Shown here one piece after another: positions 1 through 7,014 of a stretch of DNA of 33,216 bases; within the stretch, counting starts at the first letter, position 1, and the number at the start of each line of letters is the position of its first letter. The notes beneath the pieces are model-generated. The model made no database searches. It was not told the DNA's origin and saw only the letters and a list, made by a program, of their open reading frames with translations. The position numbers and the translations under genes are program-made. Origin of the DNA: Planctomycetota bacterium (lineage in GTDB: Bacteria; Planctomycetota; PUPC01; DSUN01); contig VGYW01000030.1 of NCBI GenBank assembly GCA_016872875.1, positions 1 through 33,216 of the forward strand. Direction: 5' to 3'.

Positions 1-129
1 TACCACATAGTACGCCCTCTCAGGGCTGACCTACCCATCGCCCCTTTCCCAGGGCTTCGCCCTGGGCTGCTATAGTGCGCCCCTATCGGGGCTCCGGAGT
101 AGTTCACCAGAACTGGGGGCCATACTCGA
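1..129. repeat. Right half of a ~270-bp inverted-repeat (MITE-like) element, cut by the window edge
   Basis: The sequence matches the right-hand halves of the elements at 3191-3457 and 4931-5200. It has the same order of blocks: CACATAGTACGCCCT, then CCCAGGGCTTCGCCCTGGG, then TATAGTRCGCCCC, then an end close to ACCAGAACTGGGGGCCA. The left half lies outside the window. It holds no gene. Confidence 0.8.
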
Positions 130-170
130 GCATGACTTCCGGTTTTGGCAAACGTTCCTTGCGGCCTCTT

Positions 171-275
171 CTCGTGCTCGTCGTCGTCCTCGTCGTCGTC
201 GTCGAATCCGGTGCCTCTCACCGCAGCCAAGAGAGGGACACTCGACGACGAGGACGACGACGACAGCGACGACGA
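171..275. repeat. CGTCGTCCT-type short repeat in inverted orientation
   Basis: 171-206 is a run built from CTCGTC/CGTCCT units and 243-275 is its near reverse complement (CGACGACGAGGACG). Together they could form a long stem upstream of the oxidoreductase promoter. The same unit recurs inside the beta-lactamase-fold gene (30480-30525) and just before that gene (31289-31322). Poly-Ser and poly-Asp frames here are artefacts of the repeat. Confidence 0.7.
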
Positions 276-323
276 TCCCGGAATCCGCGGTTCGCCAGGA
301 CCGGGAGTCACGCTCAGTAGGAG

Positions 324-351
324 TGGACACGCGGCGAAAATCTGCTATACT
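324..351 (+). promoter_or_regulatory. Sigma-70-type promoter of the secreted oxidoreductase gene
   Basis: TGGACA (324-329, 5/6 to TTGACA), a 16-nt spacer and TATACT (346-351, 5/6 to TATAAT). It lies 43 nt upstream of the ATG at 395, in a locally AT-richer stretch. Confidence 0.6.
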
Positions 352-394
352 CTCTGCGTCTCGCGGAACCAATCTCTGGTAGGAGTTGTCAGTG

Positions 395-1798
395 ATGGAG
401 AAGACCGCGAAGCGCGTGTGCGGGAGGCGTCAGTTTCTCAAGGGCGCGGCGGGCGCAGGGCTGCTGGTCCTCCCCAGCGGCCTCCTGGGCGCCGAGGCGC
501 CCAGCAACAAGCTCAACATCGCCATGGTCGGCACCTGGGGGCGGGCCGCCGACCACTTCGGCGCGATGTCGAGCGAGACCATCGCCGCCCTCTGCGACGT
601 TGACGAGAACCACCTGGAGTTCGGCGCCAAGCGCTTCCCGAATGCCAAGACCTACGTTGACTGGCGCAAGTGCCTCGACCAGAAGGGCCTCGACGCCGTC
701 GTCTGCTGCACCACCGACTTCACCCACGCCTTCGTGGCCAACTGGGCGATGAACCGCAACCTCCACTGCTACTGCGAGAAGCCCCTCGCCAACACCGTCG
801 AAGAGGCCCGCATCGTGCGCGCCAACTGGCTCAAGCGCCGCGACAAGGTGGCCACCCAGGTGGGCACCCAGCGCCACGAGATAGACAACTTCAACCGCGT
901 GGCCGAGCTTGTCCGCGACGGCGCCGTCGGCGAGCTTCAGCAGGCCCACGCCTGGGGCAACCGCCAGATACGCCGCAAGGGTCACCCGCCCGGCGAAGGC
1001 GAGCCGCCGAAACACCTCCACTACGACCTCTGGCTCGGCCCGGCGCCCTTCCACCCATACAGCCCCGACTACTTCAGGGGCGGCCCGGGGGCCAACTGCC
1101 TCTGCTGGAACATGTACTGGGACTTCGGCAGCGGCCAGATCGGCGACATGGGCAGCCACACGATGGACCTCGTGTGGAACGCCATTGACCCCGTGCTCCC
1201 CACCAGCGCCCAGGGCGAGTCCTATCCCTTCGGCTCGCAGCAGGCCGGCAACGAGAAGGGCAAGCCGGCGGACCCCATCCCGCCCCATCCCGAGGTCACA
1301 CCGGTCGAACTCCACAGCACCTTCGACATGCCCGCCAACAACTGGCGGCCCGCCATCAAGGTGAACTGGTGGCAGGGCGGCATGATGCCGCGCTCGCCCA
1401 GGGGCTACATTGACCTCAACCGCATTGACCACGGCGCCATGTTCAAGGGCAAGAACGGCTTCCTCGTCTGCGACTTCGGCTCCCGCATCCTCATCCCGTT
1501 CGGCGACGCGGACGACATGACCTACTACAAGCCGCGCACGAAAGAGCAAATCCAGCCGCGCGTGGCCGGCTTCCAGCGCGAGTGGCTCGTCGCCTGCCGC
1601 GACCCGAAGAACAAGAAGACCCACTGCGACTTCGACTACAGCGGCACGATGATCGAGACCATGCTCCTCGGCCACGTCGCCTACCGCGCCGGCAAGAAGA
1701 TCGCCTACGACCCCGACAAGGGCGTCGTGACCGACGTGCCCGAGGCCAACGCCTTCCTCAGCCGCAAATACCGCGAGGGCTGGACCCTCGACGGCTGA
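395..1798 (+). CDS. Tat-exported Gfo/Idh/MocA family oxidoreductase
   Basis: A 467-residue NAD(P)-dependent sugar-type oxidoreductase, probably acting outside the cytoplasm. The N-terminus has a twin-arginine signal: RRQFLKG at residues 11-17, then a hydrophobic Ala/Gly/Leu stretch and an AEA-type cleavage region near 33-35. The Rossmann fold follows: KLNIAMVGTWGRA (about 39-51), the acidic end of the second strand in CDVDE, and the family signature EKPLA at about 128-132. The C-terminal half is the alpha/beta dehydrogenase domain with the long insertions usual in secreted planctomycete-type members. ATG 395 is chosen because AGGAG (381-385) lies 9 nt upstream; the frame is open to TTG 386, which the ribosome site would overlap. 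The substrate is unknown. Such enzymes are often linked to glycan or inositol breakdown. The gene stands alone behind its own promoter, and its downstream neighbour is convergent. Confidence 0.93.
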   Translation: MEKTAKRVCGRRQFLKGAAGAGLLVLPSGLLGAEAPSNKLNIAMVGTWGRAADHFGAMSSETIAALCDVDENHLEFGAKRFPNAKTYVDWRKCLDQKGLDAVVCCTTDFTHAFVANWAMNRNLHCYCEKPLANTVEEARIVRANWLKRRDKVATQVGTQRHEIDNFNRVAELVRDGAVGELQQAHAWGNRQIRRKGHPPGEGEPPKHLHYDLWLGPAPFHPYSPDYFRGGPGANCLCWNMYWDFGSGQIGDMGSHTMDLVWNAIDPVLPTSAQGESYPFGSQQAGNEKGKPADPIPPHPEVTPVELHSTFDMPANNWRPAIKVNWWQGGMMPRSPRGYIDLNRIDHGAMFKGKNGFLVCDFGSRILIPFGDADDMTYYKPRTKEQIQPRVAGFQREWLVACRDPKNKKTHCDFDYSGTMIETMLLGHVAYRAGKKIAYDPDKGVVTDVPEANAFLSRKYREGWTLDG

Positions 1799-1808
1799 GC
1801 GGAAGACG

Positions 1809-1912
1809 GAATGTTGAATGTCGAACGCCGAATGCTGAATGATGAGTGAGGCCAAGAGCGCGCTCTGCTCTTCTCAGTTCGTCATTCGACATTCAGCATT
1901 CATCATTGAATG
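1809..1912. repeat. Heptamer repeat, GAATGNN units, as an inverted pair
   Basis: Left arm 1809-1850 reads as six 7-bp units: GAATGTT, GAATGTC, GAACGCC, GAATGCT, GAATGAT, GAGTGAG. The right arm, about 1881-1912, holds the complementary units GTCATTC, GACATTC, AGCATTC, ATCATTG. About 30 nt separate them. The pair lies directly behind the oxidoreductase stop and could fold as a large hairpin or terminator, but there is no T tract. Confidence 0.75.
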
Positions 1913-1940
1913 GCACTGACTTTGGGGCACCAGCGGGCCC

Positions 1941-2341
1941 AGTCCCAAAGGGACGGCAGTGGGTAGCCGGCGGCTTCAGCCGCCGGACCGGGACGAACCC
2001 GCGGCCCAGTCCCGAAGGGACGGCAGTGGGTAGCCGGCGGCTTCAGCCGCCGGACCGGGACGAACCCGCGGCCCAGTCCCGAAGGGACGGCAGTGGGTAG
2101 CCGGCGGCTTCAGCCGCCGGACCGGGACGAACCCGCGGCCCAGTCCCGAAGGGACGGCAGTGGGTAGCCGGCGGCTTCAGCCGCCGGACCGGGACGAACC
2201 CGCGGCCCAGTCCCGAAGGGACGGCAGAGCTGCGCGGCAGGGCGGCCCTCTGGTCTGCCGTCCCTTCGGGACTTCGTTGATTGCAGCGTCGGAGTCCGGC
2301 GGCTGAAGCCGCCGGCTACCCACCGTGCTCCCTTCGGGAGC
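1941..2341. repeat. 67-bp tandem array: four full units, a partial fifth and an inverted tail
   Basis: Units start at 1941, 2008, 2075 and 2142, each 67 bp. A fifth start at 2209 stops after about 19 bp. Every unit holds two hairpins: GTCCCGAAGGGAC, and CCGGCGGC-TTCA-GCCGCCGG. After a GC-rich spacer, inverted copies of both hairpins follow (2255-2273 and 2293-2323), and the element ends with the hairpin GCTCCCTTCGGGAGC (2327-2341). It fills the gap between two convergent genes, so a role in bidirectional termination is possible. The same architecture recurs at 29753-30156. Confidence 0.92.
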
Positions 2342-2377
2342 AGGCCTCGGTTCTGGCAGATGGGGGGCTTGGGGCCG

Positions 2378-3076
2378 TCACTTCCCGGCCGGCGGGGGCG
2401 GGGCTTTCACCTCGTCAATCGCGACAGATTGGATGGCGACCGGGTCCTTGGCCATGTGGACGGCCTCGTCGCCCGTTCCCTTCGCCGTGGCGGGCATCTT
2501 GCTGATGGCCTCGGCGACCTCCAGGCCCCTCACCACCTCGCCAAAGATGCTGAACCGCCCGTCCAGGGAGGGGGCGGGGGCGAGGGTGATGAAGAACTGG
2601 CTGCCGTTCGTGTTCCGCCCGGAGTTCGCCATCGCCACCACGCCGGGCTTGTCGAACTTCACATCCTTGTCGGTCTCGTCGCTGAACTGATAGCCCGGCC
2701 CACCCGTGCCATCGCCCTTGGGGCAGCCGCCCTGGATGAGCTTCAGCACGTCGTTCTCGACGCGGTGGAAGGTCAGGCCGTCGTAGAAGGGCTTGGCCAC
2801 CCAACGCCCGTCGGCCGTCTTCCAGGGGCGCTCCCCCCTGGCAAGCTCCACGAAGTTCGCCACGGTCTTCGGCGCCTTGTCGGCCAGGAGGCGGAAGACG
2901 ATCTCGCCCTTGGCCGTCTTCAGGCGCGCGTAGGTCCCAGGGGCCAGCTTCTCCTCCTCGGGCGCTTCGGCCTTGGGGCCATCCCCCTTGGGCCGAGCCT
3001 TCTCGGGCGCGGGCTCCGCGGCGAGCAGCCCGACGCTCAGGATGGCGAACAGCGTGGACGCGATGGCCCGGATCAC
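2378..3076 (-). CDS. Exported cyclophilin-type peptidyl-prolyl cis-trans isomerase
   Basis: Catalyses cis-trans isomerisation of Xaa-Pro bonds, presumably in the periplasm. A signal peptide (RAIASTLFAILSVGLLA) is followed by a charged Pro/Lys/Glu linker and a cyclophilin domain from about residue 48. Seen in order: TFHRV with the catalytic Arg (about R105), IQGGCPKGDGTGGPGY, ANSGRNTNGSQFFIT (active-site Gln and Phe around 160-162) and LDGRFSIFGEV. The Trp that binds cyclosporin in human CypA is a Ser here, as in many bacterial members. Numbering is from GTG 3076, which has AGGAG at the best distance (7 nt). ATG 3082 is in frame and would start directly on the ribosome site, adding two residues. 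The gene is convergent with the oxidoreductase across the 67-bp array. Confidence 0.92.
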   Translation of the reverse strand: MIRAIASTLFAILSVGLLAAEPAPEKARPKGDGPKAEAPEEEKLAPGTYARLKTAKGEIVFRLLADKAPKTVANFVELARGERPWKTADGRWVAKPFYDGLTFHRVENDVLKLIQGGCPKGDGTGGPGYQFSDETDKDVKFDKPGVVAMANSGRNTNGSQFFITLAPAPSLDGRFSIFGEVVRGLEVAEAISKMPATAKGTGDEAVHMAKDPVAIQSVAIDEVKAPPPPAGK

Positions 3077-3190
3077 GCACATTCTCCTCTGTCAAAGCGG
3101 CTGTTGGCAACAACCAAGCGAGTGCCTGGATAGAGAGGCATTCTACCAGAACGGGCGGGAAAGCGGAAGTCCCGATGAGGCGTTGCGTAC

Positions 3191-3457
3191 GCCCCCAGTC
3201 CTGGTGGTTCTCTTCGGCTCGGAAGCTCCGAAAGGAGCGTCCTATAGCAGCCCAGGGCGAAGCCCTGGGAAAAGGGAGGGGCCAGATTCAGCCCTGTAGG
3301 GGCGTACTAGCCGTCGTGGGCAGGTGTGGCGCCAGGACCACATAGTACGCCCTGTCAGGGCTGACTTTGCTGGTCGCCGTTTCCCCAGGGCTTCGCCCTG
3401 GGCTGTTATAGTACGCCCCTGTCGGGGCTCCGGAGCACTTTACCGGGACTGGGGACC
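3191..3457. repeat. ~267-bp MITE-like inverted-repeat element, copy 2
   Basis: The ends are GCCCCCAGTCCTGGT (3191-3205) and, inverted with few mismatches, ACCGGGACTGGGGAC (3442-3456). Inside are mirrored blocks CCCAGGGCGAAGCCCTGGG and CCCAGGGCTTCGCCCTGGG, mirrored GGGGCGTACTA / TAGTACGCCCC, and a centre TGTGGCGCCAGGACCACATAG. It carries no gene. It lies between the cyclophilin gene and the unknown 3558-4832 gene. Confidence 0.85.
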
Positions 3458-3557
3458 ATACTCTGAGGCGCTCCTGGGCAACCAGTCACGCGGCGAAGAC
3501 TGCTGTCCTTCGGCTCCGCAGAGGCGGCCTGGGGTCTCTCGCGCCCGGCGCGCGGGG

Positions 3558-4832
3558 TCAGGCGCCGAGCTGGGCGGCGAGGCGCTGGGCGGTGAGGACG
3601 AAGTAGCCGGTGAAGTCCTCCACGTAGTTGATGGTCACGGCGCAGCGGATGCCGTCGGCGACCACGGGCTCGGCGATGGGGACTTCCATGGACTTGCCGC
3701 TGGGATAGGCCGGGGCGCGCTTGCCGCCCGGCTCGAAGCACTCGACCCGCAGGATCGCGCGGTAGGGGCGCTTGTCCGGGTAGTCGTTGGCGAAGTGGGC
3801 GTTCACCTCGTCGCGGTTGCCGCCGTAGCGCAGGATTTCGCGTTCGAGCTGGCTCGGCTCGATCCGCTCGCAGGCGCGGGTGAGGAAGGGGAGCATGAAT
3901 TCGATCTCGATGTGTAGCGGGCCGTACCAGCGCTGGCTGGCGGCCTCGGCGCGGAGGGGCTCGGCGTGGGCGAGGTAGAGGCGGGTGAGCTCGGCCAGCT
4001 CGTCCGCCGTGTAGCGGCGCGCGCGGTAGGGCTCCACGTCTTCTTCGTAGTCTTCAGAGTCCTCCTGGTCCTGCTCGCCGGCGTCGTGGAGGGCGTCTTC
4101 GAGCTCGCGGAGCTCGTCGCCGTGCGGGTTGTCGGCCAGCCAGGTCGCAAGGTCGTCGAAGGTGGGGGCGTAGAAGCCCATCCAGTTGACGATCTCGGAG
4201 CTGGTGAGGAAGTGGTAGACGAAGGCCGGGATGTCTGCTGCGGAGCTGAGGGTCCTGGGGAAGCGGTACATGGCCTCGATCTGGTCCTGGTCCATGGGCG
4301 CGCCCACCTGGTAGTCGAGGCGGCCGTTGGCGAGGAGCAGGGCGCGGAGGAAGAGGTTGTCGTAGTCGAAGTTCGCCTTGAGTGCCCGCTCGACGACGAG
4401 GGGGATGCGGCGCGCGAACTCGGCGGGCTCGATCACCTCGAGGGTGATGCCGTGCTGGTCTTTGAGGCGCTGGACGACCTTGGGAAGCGCCTCGGCCACG
4501 CGGCGCGCGGGCAGCCTGGGCACCCACACCTGGCAGTGGACGTGCTCGGGCGCGTAGTCGAGGTCGCTCCCCTCCTTGGCGATCTCCACGTAGCGCCTCA
4601 CCAGCTTCTTCACCAGGGTGTCGGGGCGCATCTCGGGCGGGAACCAGTCGAACTTCTCGGGAAAGTCGGCGTAGAAGACGCACTGGCCCGCCTCGTTTCG
4701 GCCTGCGACCTCGAGCCAGAACTCCTTGGGATTGGGCAGCTCGGAGTAGTAGGTGACGCTTCCGCAGCCCTCGACGAGCTGGAGGTAAGCGCCGACCGCA
4801 AACATCTCCATCGTTGGCGTGGCACGCGCCAT
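3558..4832 (-). CDS. Unrecognised 424-aa protein
   Basis: I do not recognise a family. The protein looks soluble: no signal peptide and no membrane helix. Residues about 90-150 alternate strands and helices (HVHCQVWVPRLP, then an amphipathic helix rich in Ala, Val, Lys). A very acidic stretch, GEQDQEDSEDYEEDVEPY, lies near residues 252-270 and is probably a flexible linker between an N-terminal and a C-terminal part. The C-terminal part contains ADELAELTRLYLAHAEPL and a final beta-rich region ending FVLTAQRLAAQLGA. Start ATG 4832 is well supported: GGAG lies 9 nt upstream and a near-consensus promoter (4881-4909) precedes it. Two copies of the same MITE-like element flank the gene. Base use matches the GC-rich neighbours, so nothing but the flanking elements suggests transfer. 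Confidence 0.8.
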   Translation of the reverse strand: MARATPTMEMFAVGAYLQLVEGCGSVTYYSELPNPKEFWLEVAGRNEAGQCVFYADFPEKFDWFPPEMRPDTLVKKLVRRYVEIAKEGSDLDYAPEHVHCQVWVPRLPARRVAEALPKVVQRLKDQHGITLEVIEPAEFARRIPLVVERALKANFDYDNLFLRALLLANGRLDYQVGAPMDQDQIEAMYRFPRTLSSAADIPAFVYHFLTSSEIVNWMGFYAPTFDDLATWLADNPHGDELRELEDALHDAGEQDQEDSEDYEEDVEPYRARRYTADELAELTRLYLAHAEPLRAEAASQRWYGPLHIEIEFMLPFLTRACERIEPSQLEREILRYGGNRDEVNAHFANDYPDKRPYRAILRVECFEPGGKRAPAYPSGKSMEVPIAEPVVADGIRCAVTINYVEDFTGYFVLTAQRLAAQLGA

Positions 4833-4880
4833 CGGTTGGTCTCCGCGCGGGGCAGGACGGGGAATTGCTGAGGAACTCTC

Positions 4881-4909
4881 ATTATAGAGGCGGCTCCGCG
4901 GTGAGTCAA
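4881..4909 (-). promoter_or_regulatory. Near-consensus sigma-70 promoter for the 424-aa gene
   Basis: On the minus strand: TTGACT (4904-4909, 5/6), a 17-nt spacer and TATAAT (4881-4886, 6/6). The predicted transcript start is about 40 nt upstream of ATG 4832. Confidence 0.75.
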
Positions 4910-4930
4910 ACAGCCCGCCTTGTCAGAGCA

Positions 4931-5200
4931 TGGCCCCCAATTCTGGTGAACTACTCCGCAGCCCCGATAGGGGCGTACTATAACAGCCCAGGGCGAAGCC
5001 CTGGGAAAGGGGAGGGGCCAGATTCAGCCCTGTAGGGGCGTACTAGCCGCCGTAGGCAGGATGTGGCGCCGGGACCACATAGTACGCCCTGTCAGGGCTG
5101 ACCTTACCGGTCGCCCTTTCCCAGGGCTTCGCCCTGGGCTGGTATAGTACGCTCCGTTTGGAGCTTCGGCGCCGAAGAACGTTACCAGAATTGGGGGCCA
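4931..5200. repeat. 270-bp MITE-like element with 17-bp perfect terminal inverted repeats, copy 3
   Basis: TGGCCCCCAATTCTGGT (4931-4947) is the exact reverse complement of 5184-5200. Internal mirrored blocks match copy 2. A 10-bp direct repeat, CGCCTTGTCA, flanks it at 4916-4925 and 5205-5214. The second of these is followed by a diverged left end, TGGCCCCTGATTCCGGT (5220-5236), so a second, truncated copy abuts this one. No gene lies inside. Confidence 0.88.
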
Positions 5201-5282
5201 CACTCGCCTTGTCACGTGTCTGGCCCCTGATTCCGGTGACCCTTGCCCGGTTCCCCGGCTCGCCCCGTGTGGCGCCCCTGCG

Positions 5283-5320
5283 CCATTGTTGAGGGTCTGA
5301 AAAAACAGCCTCAACAATGG
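5283..5320. repeat. 12-bp inverted repeat, plus a third direct copy, in the exbB leader region
   Basis: CCATTGTTGAGG (5283-5294) and its exact inverse (5309-5320) surround a loop with six As, and a third copy lies at 5358-5369. A CA-rich run (about 5371-5395) follows. Apart from this and the candidate promoter I see nothing coding between 5201 and 5721. The motif could be an operator or a terminator remnant. A related palindrome (CATTGTGGGTCAAC) ends the giant gene at 14583-14623. Confidence 0.6.
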
Positions 5321-5604
5321 GTGGAGCGGCCTCCGGTGGCCATTTCAGCCATTCCTACCATTGTTGAGGCTCACACGCGCACACACACACACGCGCCGGG
5401 CGGCGGGTGTCCCATGGGACCGAGCGACGCATGTCTCGTGCTGTCAATGCCTTATGAAGCGCTCCGCCCGCGCTCGCCGGTCTCTCCCTCCTCATAGTTG
5501 AGGGTCCCCGGCCCACAACAATGACCGCGGGGCTGACGCGAGGACTGCGGGCCACGCTTCCTTGTCACGTCTCGCGCGGCGCTGTAAGCATTTGTAAGAA
5601 AGTC

Positions 5605-5632
5605 TTGCTTATGGGGGTGAAAGTGCTACAGT
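5605..5632 (+). promoter_or_regulatory. Candidate promoter of the exbB-exbD-giant-protein operon
   Basis: TTGCTT (5605-5610), 16 nt, TACAGT (5627-5632), in the most AT-rich stretch of the gap and about 90 nt before ATG 5722. The match to consensus is modest; TGTAAT at 5632-5637 is an alternative -10. Confidence 0.3.
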
Positions 5633-5721
5633 GTAATGTAAGCGGCTGCTCCGGCGCCGCGCGGAGGCGGCGTGGCCCGCGCGGGCATGTGGCCCTTTGC
5701 GTGAGGAGCGTGCGACCGACG

Positions 5722-6459
5722 ATGTGGAAAGCTTGGACTCGCGTGGCGTTCATCCTGCTGGTGTGTGGTGCGGGCGCGGCCGGCGGCGAGGCGGACCAGG
5801 AGCGCGGCAGCATCATCGGGAAGAACCTCTGGGAGACGTTTCTGGCCGGCGGCATCCTGATGTGGCCGATCCTGGCCTGCTCGATTGTGGGGCTGGCCTT
5901 CATCTTCGAGCGCGCCGTCTCCCTGCGGCAGCGGGCGCTGGTGCCGCCGGGCGTGGGCAAGGCGGTGGCGGACGCGGCGCGGAGCGGGGGCGCGGCGGCG
6001 GCACAGGGCGTCTGCAACGGGCGGCCCTCCGCGCTCACCCGCGTCCTCGCCGCAGGCCTCGCCGTCGCCGACCGCTCCCGCGAGGAGGTCGAGACCGCCA
6101 TGCAGGAGGCCGGCGAGCGCGAGCAGTGGCACATGGACCGCTTCAACCGCCCGCTGAGCATCGTCACCAGCGTCGCGCCCCTCCTCGGCCTGCTCGGAAC
6201 CGTCCAGGGCATGATCATGGCCTTCGACATCGTGGCCCAGAAGGGCGCGATGGGCGACCCGCGCCAGCTCGCGGCCGGCGTCGCCACCGCCCTCCTCACC
6301 ACCTTCGCCGGCCTCACCGTGGCCATCCCCTGCTACTGCTTCTACCACTACTACCGGGACAAGACGGACCGGATGATCGTCCAGATCGAAGACGCCGCCT
6401 CGCACCTGGTGGATGCCCTGAAAGGCGCGGCGCCTGGGGCGGAGAAGAGGGGGGGATGA
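5722..6459 (+). CDS. exbB: MotA/TolQ/ExbB-type proton channel protein
   Basis: Stator-type subunit that, with ExbD, turns the proton motive force into movement of a partner protein in the inner membrane. The 245-residue protein begins with a signal-peptide-like segment (WTRVAFILLVCGAGAAGG), which many ExbB paralogues of this kind carry. Three membrane helices follow at about 39-62, 133-159 and 172-200. The family motifs are clear: VAPLLGLLGTVQGMI in helix 2 and GVATALLTTFAGLTVAIP in helix 3. The cytoplasmic loop between helices 1 and 2 has the usual Glu-rich helix (REEVETAMQEAGEREQW). Start ATG 5722 is chosen by the signal segment and GAGGAG at 5703-5708; the frame stays open far upstream but is not protein-like. 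First gene of an operon with exbD (89 nt on) and the giant gene. The symbol gives the family; the role need not be siderophore uptake. Confidence 0.93.
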   Translation: MWKAWTRVAFILLVCGAGAAGGEADQERGSIIGKNLWETFLAGGILMWPILACSIVGLAFIFERAVSLRQRALVPPGVGKAVADAARSGGAAAAQGVCNGRPSALTRVLAAGLAVADRSREEVETAMQEAGEREQWHMDRFNRPLSIVTSVAPLLGLLGTVQGMIMAFDIVAQKGAMGDPRQLAAGVATALLTTFAGLTVAIPCYCFYHYYRDKTDRMIVQIEDAASHLVDALKGAAPGAEKRGG

Positions 6460-6470
6460 TCGGTCGGATC

Positions 6471-6497
6471 GATCGAATCGATCGAATCGATCGAATC
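6471..6497. repeat. 9-bp tandem repeat GATCGAATC, three perfect units
   Basis: GATCGAATC at 6471, 6480 and 6489, preceded by degenerate units from 6460. It lies in the 89-nt spacer between exbB and exbD. The sequence is close to self-complementary (TCGATCGA), so it can form several small hairpins. Confidence 0.85.
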
Positions 6498-6548
6498 GGC
6501 CCTGCGGCCTTCGCCGCGCGGCCACCTTGCGAATGAGAGGCCCTGGCC

Positions 6549-6974
6549 ATGCGCATTCATCGCCGTCGTGAGGAGGAGGAGGGGCTGCCGATGACGCCGC
6601 TCATCGACGTCGTCTTCCAGCTCCTCCTGTTCTTCCTCACGGCCACGAGCTTCCACAAGATCGAGAAGGACATCAAGGTTGACCCGCCCAAGGCGAGCGA
6701 GGGACGCGCCACGCCCCAGGCCCCGCGCGAGCTCACCGTGAACATCCGCGGCGAGGCCGACGGCGGCCTCTTCGTCATCACCGATAGAATCCTCTCACTC
6801 GAACAGGTCACGGACCGCCTCGTCCAAGGCGTCAAGGACAACCCGAACCTGGTGGTGATCATTCGCGGGGACAAGCACACCTACCACAAGCGGGTGGTGG
6901 AGGTGCTGAATGCCTGTGTGAAGGCGAACGTCAAGAAGTACCTGATCGCCACGGCGTTCGAGGCGCCCAAGTGA
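6549..6974 (+). CDS. exbD: ExbD/TolR-type biopolymer transport protein
   Basis: Partner of ExbB: one N-terminal membrane helix with the proton-carrying Asp and a periplasmic domain. The 141-residue protein has a short basic and acidic N-terminus (MRIHRRREEEEG), then the hallmark PMTPLIDVVFQLLLFFLTATSF at about residues 14-35. Asp20 is the conserved protonatable residue. The periplasmic part shows the typical ExbD fold pattern: ELTVNIRGEADGGLFV, then LVVIIRGDKHTYHKRVVEVLNACVKANVKKYLIAT. The length is normal for the family. GAGAG (6534-6538) precedes ATG 6549. The stop codon TGA (6972-6974) is also the first triplet of a TGACGCG heptamer repeat. The giant gene starts 40 nt later. Confidence 0.95.
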   Translation: MRIHRRREEEEGLPMTPLIDVVFQLLLFFLTATSFHKIEKDIKVDPPKASEGRATPQAPRELTVNIRGEADGGLFVITDRILSLEQVTDRLVQGVKDNPNLVVIIRGDKHTYHKRVVEVLNACVKANVKKYLIATAFEAPK

Positions 6975-6995
6975 CGCGTGACCCGTGACGCGTGA
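6972..6995. repeat. TGACGCG heptamer repeat over the exbD stop codon
   Basis: Units TGACGCG, TGACCCG, TGACGCG, then TGA. The same 24-nt sequence recurs at 27536-27559 at the end of the M20 peptidase gene. The first TGA ends exbD. The repeat fills most of the gap before the giant gene. Confidence 0.9.
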
Positions 6996-7014
6996 GCAAG
7001 ATAAGAGGCGTTGG

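Noticed and set aside
145..603. Plus-strand frame with poly-Ser and poly-Asp runs
   Set aside because: Produced by the CGTCGTCCT repeat and by an alternative frame of the oxidoreductase gene.
389..1855. 488-codon open frame on the minus strand opposite the exported oxidoreductase
   Set aside because: Shadow of a GC-rich gene: Val/Ala/Gly/Glu-rich composition, no motif, and the plus strand has clear family motifs and a signal.
1941..2341. CRISPR array
   Set aside because: The 67-bp units are contiguous and identical throughout, without unique spacers, and carry internal hairpins. No cas gene is nearby.
5521..5721. N-terminal extension of ExbB by up to 67 residues
   Set aside because: The stretch contains the candidate promoter and has no membrane or family pattern; the signal segment starts at ATG 5722.
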